Shown here piece by piece: positions 13,353 to 17,976 of a stretch of DNA of 17,976 bases (position 1 is the stretch's first letter; each line of letters starts with the position of its first letter). The translations under genes and the position numbers were made by a program. Source of the DNA: JARRNO01 sp037384885 (GTDB lineage Bacteria > Acidobacteriota > UBA4820 > DSQY01). Location: positions 1-17,976 of the forward strand of contig JARRNO010000017.1 in NCBI GenBank assembly GCA_037384885.1, given 5' to 3'. Under the pieces are notes generated by a model, which did no database searches, was not told where the DNA came from, and saw only the letters and a list, made by a program, of their open reading frames with translations.

Positions 13353-14921
13353 TCAGGCGTCTGATTCGCCGGCGGCGCCGTTGAGAGCGGCGTTGATCAA
13401 GCGCTGTTTGAGCTCCCACAAAGCCTGGGTGAGAGAGACATGGTAGACGTGGGGATTGACCAGGCGGCGTACGCCCGAGTCGAGCACTTCGAGATCCGTG
13501 TTCCGGAGCTCTCGAATCCTCTCGATGGATGGAAAATCGTAAACGACCCTGCCGTCTTTCATCACATCCACAAGCAACGGCTCCATTCTGGAAATGTCTT
13601 CTCGGGGAATGGAACGCCGTTTGGCGGCGTCGGCGGGATGCCGGAGCATCAGCTTGTCCGCGCAGCAAGGGTCTTCCCCCGCAAGCCCGATCAGATCCGC
13701 GGTGGCGTTCCCCCTGGGATCGTAAATCCGCCAGACGGTATTGGGGCCTGGGTTTGCCGTCTTCTCGGAGGAATCGGATATTTTGAGAACGGGCGCCATC
13801 TCGCCGTCTTTCTCCACGGCCACGAGCTTATAAACGCCCCCGAGCGAGGGGTGCCCCTGGGAGGTGATCAGCCTCGTTCCCACACCGTACACCAGCCGCT
13901 GAACGAGATGATCGGGATCGACGCCGTATTTGGGGGCTTCCTCGGTGATCTGGGTGAGGATCTGCCAGATGACGAGTTCGTCCAGTTCGTTCGACAGTAC
14001 GATCTTTGCGTCCGGAAACCCGGCGCTGTTCAGCATCTTCGCCGCCTGGATGCTCAGATGGGCCAGGTCTCCGGAATCCAGGCGGATGCCGACGGGCCGG
14101 TGTCCGCGGGCGCGCAGTTCTTCGAAGACCGTGATGGCATTGGGGACGCCGCTGCCAAGGGTATCAATGGTGTCGACGAGGAGAAGGCAGTCGTCGGGAT
14201 AAACCTCCGCGTAGGCCCTGAAGGCCTCGAGTTCGCCGCCGCCCAGCGCCATAAACACCTGGACCATGCGGTGGGCGTGGGTCCCCTTCGGCGGGAACCC
14301 GAGCACGTGGGACATGCCCACGTTGGACGTGAAATCCGCGCCTCCAATGAGCGCCGCCCTGGCGCCGGCGTTAGCGCCCGTATGGTGTCCCCGGCGCAGC
14401 CCGAATTCGAGAAGCGCGCCCTTCCGGGCGCTTTCGCGGATGCGGGCGGCCTTGGTGGCGATGAGGGTCTGGAAATTCAAGTGGTTCAGAAGCGCCGTTT
14501 CGACAATTTGGGCAAGCGCCAACGGACCCTCCACGATGCTGAGGGGGACGTTTGCGTGCACGACCCGGCCTTCGGGAATGGCCTTCAAGGAGAGGGCTTC
14601 CAAGTTTGCGTTGCTCTTCAGCCAGGCCAGGAAATCTTCAGCGAAGATGGGCTTGCCCGCCGGGTTGCGCTGCAGGCGGAGGTTGGCCAGGTCCTCTTCG
14701 CGGAACCGGGCGCGCCGCAGCCAGTGCACAAACCATTCCAATCCTGCGTTGATGCAGAATCCGGCCTGGTGGAAGCCGTAATCCGGGTAGTGTCTGAAAA
14801 AGTGGTCGAACTGGGAACGCTTCTCGTGAAGGCCCATCCTGAAATAGAGCTGGGCCATGCTCAGCTCGTACTGGTCCGTGAACAGGATGCCTTCCGCCAG
14901 CCTCTGGTCGTTTTCCGTCAT
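13353..14921 (-). CDS. pncB: Nicotinate phosphoribosyltransferase
   Basis: Makes nicotinate mononucleotide from nicotinate and PRPP, coupled to ATP hydrolysis, in the NAD salvage (Preiss-Handler) pathway in the cytoplasm. The 522 residues include the N-terminal LFTDQYELSMAQLYF (13-27), FRHYPDYGFH (42-51), EFGLRRGHHTGANAG (172-186), the histidine segment GTHAHRMVQVF (213-223), where H217 is the likely phosphorylated residue, LLVDTIDTL (247-255) and the phosphate-binding VGIRLDSGDL (277-286). Length fits the long bacterial/mammalian-type NAPRT. The ATG at 14921 follows AGAGGTGATCG. TACAAT (14941-14936 on the minus strand) may be a -10 box but lacks a clear -35. It is followed by about 250 bp containing the ferredoxin promoter, so the two are probably separate units. 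Confidence 0.95.
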   Translation of the reverse strand: MTENDQRLAEGILFTDQYELSMAQLYFRMGLHEKRSQFDHFFRHYPDYGFHQAGFCINAGLEWFVHWLRRARFREEDLANLRLQRNPAGKPIFAEDFLAWLKSNANLEALSLKAIPEGRVVHANVPLSIVEGPLALAQIVETALLNHLNFQTLIATKAARIRESARKGALLEFGLRRGHHTGANAGARAALIGGADFTSNVGMSHVLGFPPKGTHAHRMVQVFMALGGGELEAFRAYAEVYPDDCLLLVDTIDTLGSGVPNAITVFEELRARGHRPVGIRLDSGDLAHLSIQAAKMLNSAGFPDAKIVLSNELDELVIWQILTQITEEAPKYGVDPDHLVQRLVYGVGTRLITSQGHPSLGGVYKLVAVEKDGEMAPVLKISDSSEKTANPGPNTVWRIYDPRGNATADLIGLAGEDPCCADKLMLRHPADAAKRRSIPREDISRMEPLLVDVMKDGRVVYDFPSIERIRELRNTDLEVLDSGVRRLVNPHVYHVSLTQALWELKQRLINAALNGAAGESDA

Positions 14922-15167
14922 CGATCACCTCTGGTTCATTGTAACGCATCGCACCTATGGAATAATGCGCGGCCGTTGCCCGAAGAAAGCAAGCAAATTC
15001 ACAGGGGGGCAGTGAGGCAGGGAGAAAATGCTGAATGAAGCAAGGCAGTGGGGCGGGGTAAATCCGTGCCCGGGGTAGGAGAGAAGCCTAGAGCGGCGAG
15101 CACCAAGGAACGCTTCGTATTTTTTATCGCGCTGGCGGGTCTGGCGGTTGTCGCGGGTCCGCGGGCG
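14922..15167. other. Geneless stretch between pncB and the scarred locus
   Basis: I see no supported gene. Open frames exist on both strands (a plus frame over 15048-15293 with a hydrophobic run FVFFIALAGLAVVAG, and a minus frame over 14999-15208), but neither has a ribosome binding site, a good start or a recognisable family. The composition (CAGTGAGGCAGGG, AAGGCAGTGGGGCGGGG) differs from neighbouring coding DNA. Together with the hairpins at 15180-15281 it could be part of a repeat element. Confidence 0.4.
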
Positions 15168-16550
15168 CTAATACACCCTGCCGGGCCGGCTGAATCGCTT
15201 GTCACCAAGCGAGCTTGGTTCCAGTCGCTTCACACCGTCGCGCCGCACCCGGCGGCTGTAGCATCCTTTGCCTGCAAAGGACAGTCGGCTTGAGGATCGA
15301 TGCTCACCCACAGCTCTGCGAAATTGATGCCGACCACCCGGTCCCCAAACACCGCCCGCCCGATGTGGGCGCCCACGTCGCGGACCCCAGGAACGGTCTT
15401 CCTTATCTTCGCAGCCGACCGAGAGCCGCACGAGGCCGTCCGTAATGCCTGCTTCCAGGCGGTCCTCCGGGCTCATGCCCGCATGCGTCATGCTGGCGGG
15501 GTGCTGGATCAGGCTCTCTACGCCGCCCAGTGACACGGCCAGCGCGGCGATCTTGAGCTTGCCCATGAGGCGCTTTCCGGCGTCAATACCGCCCTTCAAC
15601 TCGAAGGCAATGAGCGCTCCCGGCCCTTCCATTTGTCGTTCGATGAGGTCGGCTTTCGGATGACCGGGCAGTCCCGGATAGCGGACTTCGCCCACCGCGG
15701 GGTGGGACGCCAGGAGCTCCGCTATGGCGCGGGCGTTGTCCTGGGCGGTCCGGACGCGCATTCCCAGCGTTTTGACCCCTCGAAGCACCAGCCAGGACTG
15801 ATGGGGATCCATGGTGCCGCCGAGAAAATGCAGGGCCTTTTTAACCCTGACGTAGAGATGCTTGTCGCGAAAGACGAGAACGCCTCCCACCACGTCGGCG
15901 TGCCCGTTGATGAACTTCGTGATGCTGTGCAGGACGATGTCGGCCCCAAACCGGAACGGCTTCTGGAGGATGGGGCTCATGAAGGTGTTGTCCACGATGA
16001 GCAGGGCGCCGTGTTCATGCGCGATTTCCGCACAGGCCTGGATATCTGTGACCGCCAGCGTTGGGTTCGTGGGCGTCTCGATATACAGGATCTTGGTTTC
16101 AGGCCGCCAAGATGCCTTCACGGCGTCCAGGTTCGAAGTATCCACAAAGCTCGATTTGACATTGAACCGGCTGAAGTCCTTTTCGAGCACGAGCCGGCTG
16201 GGGCCGTATAGAGCCTGGGAACAAACGATGTGGTCGCCGGCGGAGAGAAGCGCGAAGTACAGGGTGCTCACGGCCGCCATGCCGGTTGCCGTGGCCAGGG
16301 CGTCCTCACCTTCTTCCAGCGCAGCCACATTCTGCTCAAAGGCATGCACCGTGGGGTTGCCGAGACGGGTGTAGATGTATCCGTCTTCTGTGCCCTTAAA
16401 GCGGGCGGCTCCCTGCTCCGGAGACTCGAAGGCAAAGGTGGAGGTTTGATAGATCGGCATGGTCACCGCGCCGAGCTGCTTGGAAGGGTCTTGGCCGGCG
16501 TGGATGCAGCGCGTGTCGTCGTGATAGTTCTTGTGATCGTCGTGTGACAT
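15168..16550 (-). CDS. PLP-dependent methionine gamma-lyase-like enzyme with disrupted C-terminus
   Basis: A Cys/Met-metabolism PLP enzyme (gamma-lyase or trans-sulfuration family). Residues 1-385 are typical: HDDTRCIHAGQDP (10-22), PIYQTSTFAFES (32-43), the phosphate-site YTRLGNPT (60-67), LYGPSRLV (114-121), the strand DNTFMSPILQKP (187-198) and the PLP lysine K212 in LHSITKFINGHADVVGG (207-223). The position equivalent to Pseudomonas MGL Cys116 is Pro117, so methionine gamma-lyase is not certain against cystathionine gamma-lyase. After LSVGCEDKED (376-385) the expected last 13 or so residues are missing. The frame runs on for 75 Arg/Gly-rich residues to a TAG at 15168, over DNA that in another frame encodes an RND-pump fragment. 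The catalytic core is whole; whether it folds without the terminal helix is unknown. The ATG at 16550 follows GGGGGA. Confidence 0.82.
   Translation of the reverse strand: MSHDDHKNYHDDTRCIHAGQDPSKQLGAVTMPIYQTSTFAFESPEQGAARFKGTEDGYIYTRLGNPTVHAFEQNVAALEEGEDALATATGMAAVSTLYFALLSAGDHIVCSQALYGPSRLVLEKDFSRFNVKSSFVDTSNLDAVKASWRPETKILYIETPTNPTLAVTDIQACAEIAHEHGALLIVDNTFMSPILQKPFRFGADIVLHSITKFINGHADVVGGVLVFRDKHLYVRVKKALHFLGGTMDPHQSWLVLRGVKTLGMRVRTAQDNARAIAELLASHPAVGEVRYPGLPGHPKADLIERQMEGPGALIAFELKGGIDAGKRLMGKLKIAALAVSLGGVESLIQHPASMTHAGMSPEDRLEAGITDGLVRLSVGCEDKEDRSWGPRRGRPHRAGGVWGPGGRHQFRRAVGEHRSSSRLSFAGKGCYSRRVRRDGVKRLEPSSLGDKRFSRPGRVY
15180..15281. repeat. Cluster of short perfect inverted repeats
   Basis: Five perfect dyads lie within about 100 bp: GCCGG-G-CCGGC (15180-15190), TCGCTTG/CAAGCGA (15195-15201/15206-15212), ACCAAGC/GCTTGGT (15204-15210/15213-15219), GCCGC/GCGGC (15242-15246/15252-15256) and TCCTTTGC/GCAAAGGA (15264-15271/15274-15281). 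The second and third share the CAAGC strand, so only one can form at a time. The last abuts the end of the RND-pump homology at 15284. This may be a palindromic repeat element or a structured transcript; I do not recognise the family. Confidence 0.55.
15284..15412 (-). pseudogene. Remnant of a heavy-metal RND efflux pump gene (CusA/CzcA-like)
   Basis: In the frame one base off from the lyase gene, about 43 codons read AAKIRKTVPGVRDVGAHIGRA (in two overlapping parts), then VFGDRVVGINFAELWVSIDP and QAD. This matches a conserved porter-domain segment of HME-type RND transporters (pattern PGV-x-x-VGAH-x-GRA, then VVG-x-N-x-x-E-x-WV-x-IDP-x-AD). Upstream the frame merges into the lyase gene (shared bases about 15396-15413). 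Downstream homology stops at QAD, where a hairpin begins, and a TGA follows at 15232-15230. No start or rest of the pump exists here, so it is a relic left by recombination, or a join introduced by assembly. Confidence 0.68.
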
Positions 16551-16608
16551 TGAATCCCCCATGTGCTGTAGCGGAGGGCCCCCGGGCGGGCGCAACCCGC
16601 AGACAGCC

Positions 16609-16614
16609 ATTATA
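16609..16614 (-). promoter_or_regulatory. Consensus -10 box upstream of the lyase gene
   Basis: TATAAT on the minus strand (16614-16609), 59 bp before the ATG at 16550. The -35 position (GGGCGC at 17 bp) is poor, so it may need an activator or be fortuitous. A perfect CGGGGC/GCCCCG hairpin lies just upstream, near 16625-16641, after the preceding gene's stop. Confidence 0.35.
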
Positions 16615-16668
16615 AGCGTTGGCGGGGCAAAGCGCCCCGTTTGGGAAGGCGTCGCTCCCAGATGGGGC

Positions 16669-17436
16669 TTATGGCCCGGCACGCTTGAGCAGCCGGAACC
16701 CGGAAGATTCGATACGGGTGATGACTTTCCGGTGGATCCAAAGGAATCCGCCGCCGCCCTCAATCAGGGTGCGGACGGGGGAGAGAGTCTCTCCCGGCCC
16801 CTTTTCGTACCAGATGGTCGTGTCCAGGGAGTCCACGTGCCTGGGCAGCGACACTGGATGAACTTCCACCTTGATGGGAAGGCCCGTGGAGGCGTCGAGC
16901 CAGGCGCTTCCTACAAGTGCATGAGCGCCGGAAGCGTCTGTCTGCTCGAAGCGGTAAAGGGCGGCCTGACGCTTTCCCAGGACGGTTTTCCCTGCAGGCG
17001 TGACGTGTGTTCTTCCCTGAGCCGACGGCGAAAAAGGGGTGTACCAGGGACTGAGGTTGATGGTGGTTTCGTGCCCCCGCTTGTGTTTCTTCCCCGGCCG
17101 CTTCTTCTCCGCTGCGCGGTATTCTTCCGTCACATTTTTTCCGTCTTCGATCGCCTTGACCACGAGAAGCTTGGGACGGCCCTTCTCGATCTCGATGCGG
17201 TACGTGAATTCGGCCCGGCTGAGAATCTTGCCCTTGCCGTTGGTGACCTGGGTTTTGAAAACGGCGTGGGTCGGGACGACGACCTGCCGGCAAAGCTGGA
17301 CGGCCCGGTCCCAGAGCCCCAGCGGTTTTTCGGGCGGAGGGGCCGCCGCAGCGGCGAACGCAAGCAGGAGGATCGCGCATCCGCATGCGGCCCTCCGCAC
17401 GGATTTGCGGCCGGTCGCAAGACATGTCTTGTTCAC
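16669..17436 (-). CDS. Exported protein of unknown function, coupled to the lytic transglycosylase gene
   Basis: A 255-residue protein I cannot place firmly. The N-terminus has a basic stretch and a hydrophobic alanine-rich segment (residues about 17-33, CAILLLAFAAAAA) before PPPEKP, a Sec signal peptide. The mature part is beta-rich: FTYRIEIEKGRPKLLVV (near 80-96), a Lys/Arg/His-rich loop (KKRPGKKHKRGHE), and SAWLDASTGLPIKVEVHP followed by TTIWYEKGPGE and GGGGFLWIHRKVITRI. Strand order and the DASTGLPIKVE turn resemble LolA/LppX-like lipoprotein-carrier folds; that is inference. The GTG start at 17436 overlaps the upstream TGA stop (GTGA), with AGGAGG just before, so translation is coupled. 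It is probably envelope-associated and expressed with the transglycosylase. Confidence 0.72.
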   Translation of the reverse strand: MNKTCLATGRKSVRRAACGCAILLLAFAAAAAPPPEKPLGLWDRAVQLCRQVVVPTHAVFKTQVTNGKGKILSRAEFTYRIEIEKGRPKLLVVKAIEDGKNVTEEYRAAEKKRPGKKHKRGHETTINLSPWYTPFSPSAQGRTHVTPAGKTVLGKRQAALYRFEQTDASGAHALVGSAWLDASTGLPIKVEVHPVSLPRHVDSLDTTIWYEKGPGETLSPVRTLIEGGGGFLWIHRKVITRIESSGFRLLKRAGP

Positions 17437-17976
17437 CAATCCTCCTTGACCACGACGGGAACGGTCTTAACCCCCGCGGGCGGATAGTCGTAAATATGCC
17501 AGGCGCCGCTCGTTTCAAGCGACATGTAGAATACGGTGTAATCGGGGCGTTCGCCGCGCGTGGCCAAATAGTACCGCTGATAGTCCGAAGGCCTGTAGAG
17601 CAGAGCGCGCGCCTTGTCCACCAGCCCGTCCCGCCCGAAATCGTGCAGAATCGTAAAGACGTAGTGGACGGTCTCCCGGTAGGGGGGGATGCGGTTCCCG
17701 AACCGGAGCACCGCGTCGCTCCCGGCGTTGTAAGCAGCAAGAGCGAGAGGAATGTTCCCATTGAATTGCTTCAGCAGGTCTTTCAGAAAGGCCGTACCGC
17801 CTGACAGGTTCTGCTCCACGTTCCACGGATCATGAACCCCGTATGCTTTGGCCGTGGCGGGCATGAGCTGCATCAGTCCGATGGCGCCCTTTCTTGAAAG
17901 GATGTATTGCCGGAAGTCCGATTCAGCCCGGACCACGGCGCTGACAAGGTGAAAATCAAGCCTCCGCCGCGCGCAG
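17433..17976 (-). CDS. Lytic transglycosylase, SLT domain (partial, 5' end outside window)
   Basis: The C-terminal 180 residues of a soluble-lytic-transglycosylase-family enzyme that cleaves peptidoglycan glycan strands with formation of 1,6-anhydromuramic ends, in the periplasm. The open frame enters from the window edge: RRRLDFHLVSAVVRAESDF holds the catalytic glutamate (in RAESD), followed by the SLT motifs SRKGAIGLMQLMPATA, NLSGGTAFLKDLL and ALAAYNAGSDAVLRFG, and PPYRETVHYV. About 80 residues follow the SLT core (YRPSDYQRYYLATRG... to VVVKEDW), longer than minimal SLT proteins. Its TGA stop is shared with the GTG start of the next gene. The signal peptide and any N-terminal domain lie outside the window. 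The family is certain; the subfamily is not. Confidence 0.93.
   Translation of the reverse strand, partial: CARRRLDFHLVSAVVRAESDFRQYILSRKGAIGLMQLMPATAKAYGVHDPWNVEQNLSGGTAFLKDLLKQFNGNIPLALAAYNAGSDAVLRFGNRIPPYRETVHYVFTILHDFGRDGLVDKARALLYRPSDYQRYYLATRGERPDYTVFYMSLETSGAWHIYDYPPAGVKTVPVVVKEDW
17441..17446 (-). promoter_or_regulatory. Ribosome binding site inside the transglycosylase gene
   Basis: AGGAGG on the minus strand, within the last codons of the transglycosylase gene and 4 nt before the GTG at 17436. It supports that start over a TTG at 17439 (1-nt spacing) and indicates translational coupling. Confidence 0.65.

Noticed and set aside
13440..15038. Long plus-strand open frame (532 codons) antisense to the nicotinate phosphoribosyltransferase gene
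   Set aside because: It is the mirror of a clearly conserved gene, has no recognisable domain and no ribosome binding site. GC-rich codon bias creates such shadows.
14999..15208. Minus-strand 69-codon frame downstream of the RND remnant
   Set aside because: In the same frame as the remnant but after its stop; low-complexity Ala/Pro/Leu/Thr product with no start signal and no similarity to RND pumps.
15048..15293. Plus-strand 81-codon frame with one hydrophobic segment
   Set aside because: GTG start without ribosome binding site; its second half reads through the hairpin cluster antisense to the scar. No family seen.
15396..15413. Programmed frameshift joining the lyase to the downstream frame
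   Set aside because: No slippery heptamer or stimulatory structure is visible, and the downstream frame is homologous to an unrelated pump, so a rearrangement is the simpler reading.
16125..16140. GGTTCGAA string resembling a tRNA T-loop
   Set aside because: It is inside the conserved coding region of the lyase gene; no acceptor, D or anticodon arms surround it.

Overview
The window is GC-rich bacterial DNA from a Gram-negative heterotroph, most probably an acidobacterium. This rests on gene content only: an Oar-like TonB-dependent receptor with an N-terminal carboxypeptidase-regulatory-like domain, a Tat-exported amidase, and an egtB-egtD ergothioneine pair without egtA/egtC nearby, as known from Chloracidobacterium. 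There are no rRNA or tRNA genes, CRISPR arrays, phage genes or intact insertion sequences. It reads as ordinary chromosome with one scarred locus near 15.2-15.4 kb.

Layout. (1) 1-770, minus: 5' part of an amidase-signature enzyme, divergent from (2) 1146-3968, plus: a large TonB-dependent outer-membrane receptor. The receptor has a near-consensus sigma70 promoter and a roughly 220-base leader that can be drawn with competing helices. (3) 3965-4528, minus: methionine sulfoxide reductase B with an export signal, convergent with and overlapping the receptor by 4 bp. (4) 4654-5463, plus: exported coiled-coil protein of unknown function. (5) 5554-6522, plus: zinc-free MDR quinone oxidoreductase. 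(6) 6812-9206, plus: tdh-kbl, the two-step threonine-to-glycine pathway, closed by a strong intrinsic terminator. (7) 9378-11639, plus: egtB-egtD. (8) Minus strand: small membrane protein (11868-12281), thioredoxin-like [2Fe-2S] ferredoxin (12700-13101) and nicotinate phosphoribosyltransferase (13353-14921). (9) 15168-17976, minus: a lytic transglycosylase (5' end outside the window), a translationally coupled exported protein, and a PLP-dependent methionine gamma-lyase-like enzyme.

The last gene is odd. Its conserved frame stops about 13 residues short of the usual C-terminus. The DNA then encodes, in another frame, about 43 codons of a heavy-metal RND efflux pump. Beyond that lies a cluster of perfect short inverted repeats and a geneless stretch up to the nicotinate phosphoribosyltransferase gene.

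Functionally, several genes concern sulfur and redox chemistry (MsrB, EgtB/EgtD, methionine gamma-lyase-like enzyme, ferredoxin, quinone reductase) and amino-acid catabolism (Tdh/Kbl). They are separate transcription units, so I see no single new multi-gene system. The best leads are the threonine dehydrogenase whose structural-zinc cysteines are all replaced, the scarred lyase/RND junction with its hairpin cluster, and the structured leader of the TonB receptor.
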